This document shows positions 26,217 through 34,066 of a stretch of 64,000 nt of DNA, piece after piece. The notes below the pieces were generated by a model. That model saw only the letters and a program-made list of their open reading frames with translations. It was not told the DNA's origin and ran no database searches. The DNA comes from Holophagaceae bacterium (GTDB taxonomy: Bacteria; Acidobacteriota; Holophagae; Holophagales; Holophagaceae). Position 1 is the stretch's first letter, and the number at the start of each line of letters is the position of its first letter. Location: NCBI GenBank assembly GCA_017859955.1, contig JAFNAB010000024.1, positions 1-64,000 of the forward strand. Reading direction: 5' to 3'. A program made the translations under genes and the position numbers.

Positions 26217-26284
26217 TTATCCTGCCTATCCTGTTCATCCTGTTTAAGGCTTTTTAACAGGATAGGCAGGATAGGCAGGATAAA
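26217..26284. repeat. Inverted repeat of TCCTGCCTA-type units
   Basis: Three tandem ~9-bp units (ATCCTGCCT, ATCCTGTTC and similar) on the left are mirrored by GGATAGGCA units on the right, with a short AT-rich loop. Such ATCCTGNNN arrays occur between genes in many unrelated bacteria. It lies in the 265-bp gap between the barrel gene and lpxB, which holds no gene; the DNA around it is AT-rich (ATTAAT runs). Confidence 0.8.
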
Positions 26285-26347
26285 TAGCGAAGCTACGCGC
26301 ATCAGCCTGAGTATAATAAATAATTAATTATTTATTACGTGAAAAAG

Positions 26348-27523
26348 CTAAGCCTTCGGGATCGATTCCAAAAAGTGTGTTGCCACCCGCTTGGCGGCTC
26401 CGGGCTCCCCGAGGCGGCTCCGTAGGGCCGCCAGGCTGGATCGGATGCCGGGGGCGAGCGTCGGGTCCAGGAGCCGCTTGAGTTCCCGTTCCAGCGCCTC
26501 GGGACTGACCTGGCCCTGCAGGAGTTCGGGAGCCACTTCCTGGCCAGCCACGATATTGGCCAGCCCGAAGTGCTTGACCCGGACCAGTAGTTTGGCCAGG
26601 GCGTAGCTCAGGGGATGGAGCTTGTAGAGGATGGCGAAGGGCGTGCCCAGTAGGGCGGTCTCCAGGGTGGCGGTGCCGGAGCAGACCAGGGCGGCGTCCG
26701 CATAGGCCCGAGCCGCATAGCCCAGATCCCGGACGGGGCGGATGGACGTCCCCCGGATATGCGCCTGGATCAAGTCGTCGCTCAGGGTATTGGCCACCGG
26801 GAGCACCCATTGGGTGCCGGGGTCCTGCCAACGTCGCACCATCTCCACCATCACCGGCAGGAGTCGCTGCACCTCGCCCCAGCGGCTGCCCGGCAGGAGG
26901 GCCACCAGGGGGCGTGAGGGGTCCAGGCCGCTCTGCTGGAAGAATGCGTCGCGGGAAAGCTCGGGCTTCACCTTCTCAACCAGGGGGTTGCCGATCCAAA
27001 GGGCCTCCACCGGGAAGTCCTCGAAGAGCCGGGGCTCGAAGTCGAAAAGGCAGTAGAGGGCATCCAGGGTCCGGCCGATCATGGGGATGCGCCCGGCTTT
27101 CCAGGCCCAGACCTGGGGGCAGACGAAATGATGCAGGCGGATTCCAGGCCGTCGTTTCCGCAAGGCCTGGGCCAGCTTCAGATTCAGGCCCGGGTAGTCG
27201 ATGGTAAGGACCGCGCCGATATCCTCCTGGTCGGCCACCTGGAGCAGCTGGTGGTAGAGGCGGCGGATGGCCGGATAGTGCCGGATCACTTCCACGAAAC
27301 CCACCACCCCCAGGTCCCGGACATCCGCCAATTTTCGATCCATGAAGGGGCTCATGCCCTCTCCTCCGATGCCCACGATCCGCAGGTCGGGCTGCAGGGC
27401 CTTGAGTTCCCTCAGGATCTCGGCGCCGTGAAGGTCCCCGGAGGCCTCTCCGGCTACCACCAGTACCGCTTTCAAGGAGCGGTTCTGCGTGTCGATAGAG
27501 GACGGAGCGGGCGCAGTGAGCAT
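26348..27523 (-). CDS. lpxB: Lipid-A-disaccharide synthase
   Basis: A 391-residue GT19 glycosyltransferase joining UDP-2,3-diacylglucosamine and lipid X. VLVVAGEASGDLHGAEIL is the N-terminal signature, IGIGGEGM and VGFVEVIRHYPAIRR are typical, and PLVALLPGSRWGEVQRLLPVM is the GSR(x)xEI region. CSGTATLETALLGTPF is the donor-binding motif. It is divergent from the DUF2203 gene with only 32 bp between starts. Confidence 0.95.
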   Translation of the reverse strand: MLTAPAPSSIDTQNRSLKAVLVVAGEASGDLHGAEILRELKALQPDLRIVGIGGEGMSPFMDRKLADVRDLGVVGFVEVIRHYPAIRRLYHQLLQVADQEDIGAVLTIDYPGLNLKLAQALRKRRPGIRLHHFVCPQVWAWKAGRIPMIGRTLDALYCLFDFEPRLFEDFPVEALWIGNPLVEKVKPELSRDAFFQQSGLDPSRPLVALLPGSRWGEVQRLLPVMVEMVRRWQDPGTQWVLPVANTLSDDLIQAHIRGTSIRPVRDLGYAARAYADAALVCSGTATLETALLGTPFAILYKLHPLSYALAKLLVRVKHFGLANIVAGQEVAPELLQGQVSPEALERELKRLLDPTLAPGIRSSLAALRSRLGEPGAAKRVATHFLESIPKA

Positions 27524-27555
27524 CCAATGATTATGCGGGATCCCGGGAGGCTGAA

Positions 27556-27924
27556 ATGAAGCGAGTTTTCACCCTTGAAGAAGCCCGGGAAGCGATGCCC
27601 AAGGTCAAGTCCCTTACGCGACCCGTGTTTGAGCTGGCCGCCAGCCTTTCCGAGGAGATGGAGGAGGCGGAAGACCGTGGAGACAAGCGTCGGGTCGACT
27701 CCCTTCGGGAGCGCTTGGATGCCCTGGTGACCGCTTGGTCCGATGCTGTCCAGGACCTGGGCCCGGAGGTGAAGGGGCTCTGGCTGGTGGACTTCGATTC
27801 TGGGGACGGCTACTGGTGCTGGGCCTATCCCGAGGATGACCTGGGCTATTGGCACAGTTACGAGGGGGGCTTCGGGGCCCGGGTGCCCTTGCAGGAGGCC
27901 CATCGGGCGCTGAGGAAGGGGTGA
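27556..27924 (+). CDS. DUF2203 family protein
   Basis: A 122-residue soluble protein. MKRVFTLEEAREAMPKVKSL is the family N-terminus (FT..EA...LP.V). A coiled helical stretch (residues ~30-70) leads to the conserved GLVDF-like WLVDFDSGDGYWCWAYPEDDLGYWH, where family members read ...CW..GE..I.YWH. Biochemical role unknown. It is translationally coupled (GTGA) to the alkyltransferase-like gene. Confidence 0.8.
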   Translation: MKRVFTLEEAREAMPKVKSLTRPVFELAASLSEEMEEAEDRGDKRRVDSLRERLDALVTAWSDAVQDLGPEVKGLWLVDFDSGDGYWCWAYPEDDLGYWHSYEGGFGARVPLQEAHRALRKG

Positions 27925-28241
27925 GCGGCTTTCGGGAAGCCGTCCTCAGTCTGGTGGCCCTCATTCCCCGGGGGAGGGTGGCTACCTACGGTCAGATCGC
28001 GCTGATGGCGGGCTTCCCCCGGAGGGCGCGACAGGTGGGGATGGTGCTCAGGTGCCTGCCGACAGGCACGGAACTGCCCTGGCAGCGGGTCGTAAAGACG
28101 CCGGGCCAGGTTGCGGCCTGGGGGCAGGGCCTCGGTGCCTTGATGCAGATCGATAGGCTGAGGGCCGAGGGCGTCGAGGTTTCCGACTCCGGGGAACTGG
28201 ACCTGGAGAGGTTCCGCTGGAATGGAGAAGTTACTGCCTGA
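27921..28241 (+). CDS. Alkyltransferase-like (ATL) protein
   Basis: A 106-residue MGMT-fold DNA-binding protein. VALIPRGRVATYGQIALMAGFPRRARQVGMVLR in pattern is the helix-turn-helix with the Tyr/Arg finger that flips alkylated guanine. The usual PCHRV active site is replaced by LPWQRVV: Trp stands where the alkyl-accepting Cys would be. ATL proteins bind O6-alkylguanine and pass it to nucleotide excision repair. GTG start overlaps the DUF2203 stop. Confidence 0.88.
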   Translation: MSGFREAVLSLVALIPRGRVATYGQIALMAGFPRRARQVGMVLRCLPTGTELPWQRVVKTPGQVAAWGQGLGALMQIDRLRAEGVEVSDSGELDLERFRWNGEVTA

Positions 28242-28315
28242 TCACAGGCCGGGTGCGAGGGTTTCACGCCCACCCGGGAACCTTTCCTTGCCGACGATTC
28301 GGACAAGGAGAAACC

Positions 28316-29704
28316 ATGAAGAAGGCTTTCGCGCTCACCGGCCTCGCCGCCCTGATGGTGGTTGCCCCCGCCTCTGCCCAGTCCGCCAAGGTCAGCGGCC
28401 TCGTGCAGGTCTGGTACAACCAGGTCTTGGACGGCAATCTGCGCACCAACAGCACCAGTGTTTCGCCCAACAAATACTACAACCTCCGCAGTGAGTTCCA
28501 GGAGAATGGCTTCAGCATTCGCCGCACCGAACTGAAGGTCTCCGGCAAGATCATCGATGAGATCGATTACGAGGTCATGGTCGATCCCAGCAAGAGCAGC
28601 GACATCCTGCAGGATGCGGCCATCAAATACGAACTCCCCTTCGGCCTCAGCGCCAAGGTTGGCCAGTTCAAGAACCTTCAGACCTACGAGGGCTACAAGT
28701 CCTCCTCCGAATTGCTGACCGTCGAGCGCAGCCAGATGGGCCGCGTCTTTGGTGACGACCGCCAGCGCGGCGGCGTGCTCAGCATGAAGCTGGGTGACGA
28801 GAAGGATCTGGCCGCCGCCATCCACCTGGGCGTCTTCAATGGCTCCGGTCGCGCCAACGATACCAATGCCCAGAAGGATGTCGTGGCCCGCGTGGACTTC
28901 AGCTACGAGAAGCTCCACAAGTTCGGTTTCTACACCCTGCAGGGCAGCACTGACCTTGCGGACAAGGGCAACTCGGCCACCACGACCCTATTCGCCGGGA
29001 CCTGGACCGGCCCCAGCGCCCCCACCACTGCCGAAGTGGTGGACAACAAGGACAAGACCACCAACTACGGCGTCTACTACGTCTTTGAGAATGATGCCTG
29101 GCATGCCTCGGCCGAAGCCATCACCGGTCTTCTTGGACGCAGGAACCCTTCGCTGTTCAATAGCGCCTCTGCTGCTGCCAAGCGCGAACACCTGGACCAG
29201 AAGTTCTTCGGTTTCGTCGTGACGGGTGCCTACACCCTGGGCCAGCACACCTTCCTGGCCCGCTACGACTTCATGAACTACAACCAGGGCGACAAGTGGT
29301 ACACCGCCACGAATCCCTACAAGACCGCCACTGCTGATTACACCCCCAAGTACACCGAAGTGACCCTGGGCTACCTCTACGCCTGGAAGCCCGAGAAGGT
29401 CAAGGCGGCCAATTTCAAGCTCAACTACATTATGCGCAGCGACAACTTCCTGAAACCCTACGGCACCCAGACCGGTGAGCAGGGCGGCAACAACCTCGTC
29501 GCGGCCTTCCAGGTGGCCTTCTACTCGTCGCGGCCTTCCAGGTGGCCTTCTAAAAAGCACGTTCTCCTTCGGTTGGGATTTGGGGTGAAAGGGCGGGGCG
29601 GCTCCACAGGTGCCGCCCCGCTCCGTTATGCTCCCAGGGACTTTTGCCGGGCGGGGGGCATGACGATGAAAAGGGAAGATCCCGGATGGCTGGAGACCCG
29701 ATGA
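28316..29704 (+). CDS. Outer-membrane porin with abnormal 3' extension
   Basis: A porin of the OprO/P-like or carbohydrate-porin type. It has signal peptide MKKAFALTGLAALMVVAPASA, QVWYNQVLDG at the first strand, and FSIRRTELKVSGKIIDEIDYEVM in pattern, ~400 residues of alternating strands. AAGGAG precedes ATG 28316. The sequence should end ...NNLVAAFQVAF-stop, but a 29-bp tandem duplication (29495-29552) shifts the frame, removes the TAA and adds about 60 non-porin residues up to the TGA at 29704. The extension reads through a hairpin. This is either a real mutation or a sequence error. Confidence 0.85.
   Translation: MKKAFALTGLAALMVVAPASAQSAKVSGLVQVWYNQVLDGNLRTNSTSVSPNKYYNLRSEFQENGFSIRRTELKVSGKIIDEIDYEVMVDPSKSSDILQDAAIKYELPFGLSAKVGQFKNLQTYEGYKSSSELLTVERSQMGRVFGDDRQRGGVLSMKLGDEKDLAAAIHLGVFNGSGRANDTNAQKDVVARVDFSYEKLHKFGFYTLQGSTDLADKGNSATTTLFAGTWTGPSAPTTAEVVDNKDKTTNYGVYYVFENDAWHASAEAITGLLGRRNPSLFNSASAAAKREHLDQKFFGFVVTGAYTLGQHTFLARYDFMNYNQGDKWYTATNPYKTATADYTPKYTEVTLGYLYAWKPEKVKAANFKLNYIMRSDNFLKPYGTQTGEQGGNNLVAAFQVAFYSSRPSRWPSKKHVLLRLGFGVKGRGGSTGAAPLRYAPRDFCRAGGMTMKREDPGWLETR
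29495..29552 (+). repeat. 29-bp tandem duplication at porin 3' end
   Basis: Copy 1 is 29495-29523 and copy 2 is 29524-29552, identical, each ending CTTCTA. With one copy removed the reading becomes ...GCC TTC TAA. Since 29 is not a multiple of three the duplication frameshifts the porin. Confidence 0.95.
29593..29621 (+). terminator. GC-rich hairpin after the original porin stop
   Basis: Perfect 10-bp arms (GCGGGGCGGC/GCCGCCCCGC) with a 9-nt loop. No U-tract follows. It now lies inside the extended reading frame. Confidence 0.45.
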
Positions 29705-30549
29705 CCCCTCCCCCCCGCACCCACTTGCTGCTTTCCGATGGGGAGTCGCGAGACTTCATGCTCCAGGCGGACTACTTCGACGGCCAGATCGATCTGAAGG
29801 CTTTCTGCGCAGCCCATCCACACCACCCCATCATCCGTACGAATCCTCTGGTCCTGGAGCCCCAGAAAGGCAGCTTCGTCTTTCTCTCCCGCTTCGGTGG
29901 CATCGTCTTCTGGAACTGTCCGGACCCCCTGGTCCGTCAGATTCACGAGGAGCTCCGCTGTCTTCCGATGCACCACATGTTGGAAGAACAGGCCAGAGAC
30001 TTCCTCACGGTCAAGGTGGGGGCTTTGGAAGATTCCGTCGGGTTCAGCGAGGTGCGGCTCCGGGAATTCACCCTTGAAAAACTTGGCATCGTGAGTCTTG
30101 CCTTGGCCCAAAGCGTAGCGTTGGATCACTTCGAGGACGCCGTAAGCCGGGTGATGGCGCGATTCCAGCCCGTCGTGGCTACCCTTGCCAGAGATGGCAG
30201 GTTGACCCTGTCCCACCGGGAAGTCCTGAGGATTGTGGGATTTGCCATGGAGGTTAGGGCGGCTGTCCTCAACAGCCTGACCCTTTTCGACGATCCCCCT
30301 GAGACCTGGGAGAGCGAAGCTCTCGCCCACCTGGATAGCGCACTGTTCGATCAGTTCGACCTGGACGAGCGCTTGAGTGCTATCCGGGAAAAGCTGGCCT
30401 ACCTCCAGGATGCCGGGGCGACGCTTCTGGGGTTGCTGGATACCCGCAAGGGGCGTCGCCTGGAATGGGCGGTCATTCTGCTGATCCTGGCGGAGATCGT
30501 TCTGTTCATCTGGAAGGACCTGCTGGCGGCTGTTGCGAAATTCCTGTAG
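29701..30549 (+). CDS. RMD1/DUF155 family protein
   Basis: A 282-residue protein of the Rmd1/RMND1 family. The N-terminal half is a mixed domain (FLSRFGGIVFWN is the family IFxFxxGVVVxW-like motif). A helical middle contains ALAQSVALDHFEDAV and LLNSL-like segments. A C-terminal membrane helix, LEWAVILLILAEIVLFIW, ends the protein. ATG 29701 has GGAG upstream and overlaps the TGA of the extended porin; ATG 29686 is an alternative. Bacterial role unknown; mitochondrial relatives act in translation. Confidence 0.8.
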   Translation: MTPPPRTHLLLSDGESRDFMLQADYFDGQIDLKAFCAAHPHHPIIRTNPLVLEPQKGSFVFLSRFGGIVFWNCPDPLVRQIHEELRCLPMHHMLEEQARDFLTVKVGALEDSVGFSEVRLREFTLEKLGIVSLALAQSVALDHFEDAVSRVMARFQPVVATLARDGRLTLSHREVLRIVGFAMEVRAAVLNSLTLFDDPPETWESEALAHLDSALFDQFDLDERLSAIREKLAYLQDAGATLLGLLDTRKGRRLEWAVILLILAEIVLFIWKDLLAAVAKFL

Positions 30550-30719
30550 AAGCCTTGGGGGAATAGGGTGTTTTGTTGACAGTGGGCAAGGTCCGCCGTG
30601 CCCTGGGTGCGGGTAGAACTGCGCAAACCCAGGCAAAAGGAAATGCCTTGATATCCGTCAAGGCCGTACCGGTTGGCCTGCGGTATTCCTGGGGCAGATC
30701 CGGCCTGGGAGGTGTGTCG

Positions 30720-31244
30720 TTGAGAAAACGTTTGAGTCAGTTCCCAGGCAAGCTCCGGGGAGGTGACCCGGCGCTTCGCACCCCAGTCTCGCCCAAGTTC
30801 GCCCTATGGGCCATGCTGAGTGGTACCGTGGCGATCCTGGCCCTCCTCCGGCTGGCCGCGTGGACGGGGCATCCGCTGCTGATCGGCTCCTTCGGGGCCT
30901 CCGCTGTGATGCTTTTCGGGGCGCCGGACTCGCCCCTTGCCCAGCCCCGGAATCTGATCGGGGGTCATCTGGTGTCTGCGGGCGTTGCGGTGCTCCTTGT
31001 GGCCCTTTTTGGCTCATCCTACGGGGTGGTGGCCCTCGGCGTGGGCCTGGCCATAGGTTTGATGCACCTCACGCACACGACCCATCCCCCGGGGGGAGCT
31101 ACGGCACTCATCGGCGTACAGGGCCACGCTGGGTGGCCCTTCCTTTTCGTTCCAGTCCTGGCTGGGGTTCTGATCCTGTTGCTGGTGGCGCTTTTCACCA
31201 GCAATATCGTCCACCACCGGCGGTACCCGCGGCACTGGTTGTAG
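30720..31244 (+). CDS. HPP-family membrane protein
   Basis: A ~174-residue protein with four hydrophobic helices. HLTHTTHPPGGATALIG is the HPP signature, and HPLLIGSFGASAVMLFGAPDSPLAQPRN in pattern is the family's second block. Plant relatives carry nitrite. The TTG at 30720 has GGAGG at 7 bp; GTG 30714 is too close to it, and a longer reading from 30573 has no site. The region 30550-30719 has no other gene. Confidence 0.82.
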   Translation: MRKRLSQFPGKLRGGDPALRTPVSPKFALWAMLSGTVAILALLRLAAWTGHPLLIGSFGASAVMLFGAPDSPLAQPRNLIGGHLVSAGVAVLLVALFGSSYGVVALGVGLAIGLMHLTHTTHPPGGATALIGVQGHAGWPFLFVPVLAGVLILLLVALFTSNIVHHRRYPRHWL

Positions 31245-31316
31245 TGCATGGACGAAAAAGGGAGGCCATGGTGGCCCCCCCATAAATTGTTACCGCAGTT
31301 GCGGTGGCTGGCTGTC

Positions 31317-31955
31317 CTAGAACCGGCCGCCCATGGTGAAGGTCAGGTTTGCCTTGGGGCCTTTCAGGCCTCCAGCCTGGAACCCATTGGGGTTGCTGGG
31401 GCTGTCAACGGTGGTGAGGGGCAGGCTGTACTCAAGGGTGACGAAGGGCTTGATGCTGCCGCTCGGGTAGGTGTACCCAACTCGGGCAGTGGCCCAGGGA
31501 CGGAAGCGGGTGGTCGAGTAGGAGGCCTCGGCCACACCCATCATATGTGCGTATGCGTCGGGGAGGTTGATGGTGCTGGTCTCGTGGCGCAGTTCCACGG
31601 CGGCTCCGAAGTCCACAACCTTGGTCCAGGTGGCTGAGGCGCCCAGAGCCATGTACTCGTGGGTATAGGTAACGCCGGGTTGAGACACGCCGCCGAAGCT
31701 GATGGTCGGTTTGCCACAGGCCTTGACGATAGTGCCTTCCAGATCGAGGCGAGCGCCGCCCAGCTTGGGGAAGGTGGCGAGGGTGCGGCCGTAGCGGAGG
31801 CCGAGATCGGTGGGGTTGCCGGTGCTGAAGTCAGTCCCGCTGTAGCTGTAGGTCTGGGTGTAGATGTGGGTCGCAAGGAGGCTGAGGCTCTGGTCCTGTG
31901 AAAAGGCCGGCAGGGCTGCCAGGGTGAGGATAGGAAGAAGGGTGGATTTTTTCAT
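31317..31955 (-). CDS. Hypothetical outer-membrane beta-barrel protein
   Basis: A 212-residue exported protein. MKKSTLLPILTLAALPAFSQ is a signal peptide. The rest alternates hydrophobic and polar residues in strands such as GLRYGRTLATF, ALGASATWTKVVDFGAAVEL and ATARVGYTYPSGSIKPFVTLEYSL in pattern, ending LTFTMGGRF with the terminal Phe. No specific family recognised. A short palindrome at 31987-32006 in the promoter may be an operator. Confidence 0.65.
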   Translation of the reverse strand: MKKSTLLPILTLAALPAFSQDQSLSLLATHIYTQTYSYSGTDFSTGNPTDLGLRYGRTLATFPKLGGARLDLEGTIVKACGKPTISFGGVSQPGVTYTHEYMALGASATWTKVVDFGAAVELRHETSTINLPDAYAHMMGVAEASYSTTRFRPWATARVGYTYPSGSIKPFVTLEYSLPLTTVDSPSNPNGFQAGGLKGPKANLTFTMGGRF

Positions 31956-31986
31956 TTTAGTGCCTTGAGTGGATAATGAAGAAAAA

Positions 31987-32006
31987 GATGCAAACATTTT
32001 TGCATC
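31987..32006. promoter_or_regulatory. Palindrome upstream of the barrel gene
   Basis: GATGCAA and TTGCATC flank six bases, 31 bp before the minus-strand ATG at 31955. A third TGCATCC follows at about 32028. Position suggests a repressor site; no regulator is identified. Confidence 0.3.
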
Positions 32007-32396
32007 CCGCGATTTACTGGTAGGTTATTGCATCCAGACAAATAGATCAACCGATAATTTTGATTCCACCTATGCCTATTTAGGATTACTTGCTTTATAT
32101 AACTGTAATAAAAGAAATGCATCTAATAGTGAGTAGTGGTTGTGTTGTATATACGGCGCTGGATGATAGGAGTCATGACGTAAACGCTATGGCGAGTGGT
32201 TTTTTTGGAAAGAAAATCCGCTGGGTAAAGATATGTTTGTTTAAGTATTGTTAAATGATAAATAATTCAAAACACTGGGCCGCTGATTGTATGCTCCCCG
32301 GGGAGTTCTGGAAACGAGGCGGTCGTTTTTTTTGGCTCAACCCTAAAACGACCGCCTCCGTTTGGGAGCTTTGGCTACCTTCCATGCTTGCCTGGC
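32007..32396. other. AT-rich intergenic region
   Basis: About 390 bp without a gene and with clearly lower GC than neighbours up to about 32280. It contains a 14-bp perfect inverted repeat (32316-32329 with 32345-32358, 15-nt loop with a T-run). Short open frames here lack ribosome sites and protein-like composition. Reduced GC next to a damaged prfA copy suggests past rearrangement. Confidence 0.5.
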
Positions 32397-32473
32397 CTAC
32401 CCCTCGAGCTGCTGAAGTCTCTCAGCCTCGAAGGGGGCGCGAAGGGGTTCAGGACGGGCTCAAGCTGGCACGC
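32397..32473 (-). pseudogene. Degenerate copy of the prfA 3' end
   Basis: Reading minus, this ~77-bp stretch aligns with the last 26 codons of prfA (32573-32650), including the TAG and the flanking GGCCTAC. After allowing one missing base it ends [11 protein letters not shown], identical to prfA. Many differences are silent third-position changes (CTG/CTT, GAA/GAG, GTT/GTC), so the copy diverged while still coding and decayed later. Confidence 0.75.
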
Positions 32474-32572
32474 CATGGGGTGCCCCATTCCACGAAGGCG
32501 AAGCCTGAGTAGGGGGATGTTGTGGGGTAGCGTTCGATCGTGAGCTGCCAGTGGCCGCAGTGAAGGGTGGGC

Positions 32573-33603
32573 CTACCCTTCGAGCTGTTGGAGCCGCTCC
32601 GCCTCGAAGGCAGCGCGCAAGGGTTCCAGAACGGGTTCCAGCTGGCCAGCCATGAAGGCGTCGAGCTGGTGGATGGTGAGGTTGATCCGGTGGTCGGTGA
32701 TGCGGCTCTGGGGGAAGTTGTAGGTGCGGATCTTCTCGCTGCGGTCGCCGGAGCCCACCTGGGACTTGCCAGGAGGCGGCTGCGAAGCACGGTCATGGCC
32801 TTGGCCATGTTCTTGAGCTGGCTGCGCTCGTCCTGGCACTGCACCACGGTGTTGGTGGGCAGGTGGGTGAGTCGCACGGCCGAGTAGGTCGTGTTCACGC
32901 TCTGGCCGCCCTTGCCGCCGGAGCAGAAGGTGTCGATGCGCAGATCCTTATCGTGAATCTGGATGTCCACTTCGTCGGCCTCGGGCATCACGGCAACCGT
33001 GGCGGCGGAGGTGTGGATGCGACCCTGGGTCTCGGTTTTGGGCACCCGTTGGACACGGTGTACGCCGGACTCGAAACGGAAGACTGAATAGGCGCCTTCG
33101 CCTTCAATCTCGGCAACGGCCTCCTTGAGGCCCCCCATATCGGCTTCACTTTCGTCAAGAATCGAGACCTTGAAGCCCCTGCGCTCGGCGAATCGGACAT
33201 ACATGCGGAAGAGTTCCCCTGCAAAGAGGGCGGCTTCCTCGCCTCCCGTTCCAGCCCGGACTTCCAGGATTACGTTGCGGGCATCCTTGGGGTCCTTGGG
33301 AACGAGAAGGCGCTTCAACTCCACTTCTCCGGCCTCGATGGCCTTCTTGAGGTCCGGGATCTCCATCTCAGCCATTTCACGCAGTTCGGGGTCCATCTCC
33401 TTGTCTCCAAGGATGCCTTCGGCCTCCTCAAGCTGCTTGAGGCGGGTGCGTTGCTCGGCCCAGGCGGCCACCACGGGCTCCAGTTCGGCGCGGAGCTTGG
33501 TCAGCTCCCGGAGCTTCTTGGAGTCGGTGACGATAGCGGGATCCTGAAGCTGGGCTTCGATCTCCTGGAATTTGGCATCGAGGGACTCAAGCTGGTCGAA
33601 CAT
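32573..33603 (-). pseudogene. prfA: Peptide chain release factor 1, frameshifted
   Basis: Residues 1-277 read as a normal RF1: the N-terminal helical domain, [21 protein letters not shown] in pattern, [22 protein letters not shown] in pattern, and the catalytic [20 protein letters not shown]. After MTVLRSRL the frame breaks at 32768-32772. The rest, [20 protein letters not shown] to LQQLEG-stop, lies in another frame. Compared with E. coli RF1 about 16 codons are expected between the two parts but only 5 nt remain, implying a ~43-nt deletion. As read, the protein continues to 32449 with junk. RF1 is normally essential. Confidence 0.85.
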
Positions 33604-33637
33604 GGATCACCGCAGGGGGAGTGTTGATACGAAAAAA

Positions 33638-33663
33638 GAACGGGCCGTGAAAACGGCCCGTTC
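33638..33663 (-). terminator. rpmE terminator
   Basis: Perfect 11-bp arms (GAACGGGCCGT and its complement) close a four-base loop. On the minus strand they are followed by TTTTTTC. It lies just after the rpmE stop and before prfA. Confidence 0.85.
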
Positions 33664-33678
33664 CTGGGATCAGAGCGC

Positions 33679-33936
33679 CTACTGGGCGGCTTCGGTGCTG
33701 ACTTCGGCGGGAGCCGCTTCGGCCTGGACAGGCTCGGCCTTCTTGGCGTACTTCTTGTTGAACTTCTCAACGCGGCCGGCGATGGTCATGTCGCGCTGCT
33801 TGCCCGTGTAGAAGGAGTGGCAGGCGGCGCAGACTTCCACGCGCAGTTCCTTCTTGGTGGAACGGGTCTGGAATTCGAATCCGCACTGGCAGTGAACGGT
33901 CACTTCGTGCATTTCGGGGTGGATGTTGGGCCTCAT
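33679..33936 (-). CDS. rpmE: 50S ribosomal protein L31
   Basis: An 85-residue L31. MRPNIHPEMHEVTVHCQCG and ELRVEVCAACHSFYTGKQ are the conserved parts; Cys pairs CQC and CAAC indicate the zinc-binding (C+) form. A 19-residue Ala/Glu/Pro tail extends the C-terminus. AGGAGG lies 7 bp before ATG 33936. It is followed by a strong terminator; rpmE next to prfA is a frequent arrangement. Confidence 0.95.
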   Translation of the reverse strand: MRPNIHPEMHEVTVHCQCGFEFQTRSTKKELRVEVCAACHSFYTGKQRDMTIAGRVEKFNKKYAKKAEPVQAEAAPAEVSTEAAQ

Positions 33937-34066
33937 GGGATCCTCCTGGAACCGACCGGATGCAAGGATTTGGGCACGCGGCTTGTTCACGCAAGAGGAA
34001 TAGACTATCGGAGGGATTCCTTATTTTCAAGGCCCAATCTCCTCCTGCTCCCAGTTATCCTGGGCC

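Noticed and set aside
32255-32512. 85-codon plus-strand frame in the AT-rich gap
   Set aside because: No ribosome site, no family, and its 3' half covers the degenerate prfA copy.
32768-32772. Programmed frameshift in prfA
   Set aside because: Programmed shifts are known for RF2 (prfB), not RF1, and here ~16 codons are missing too, with no slippery site or stop codon in place.
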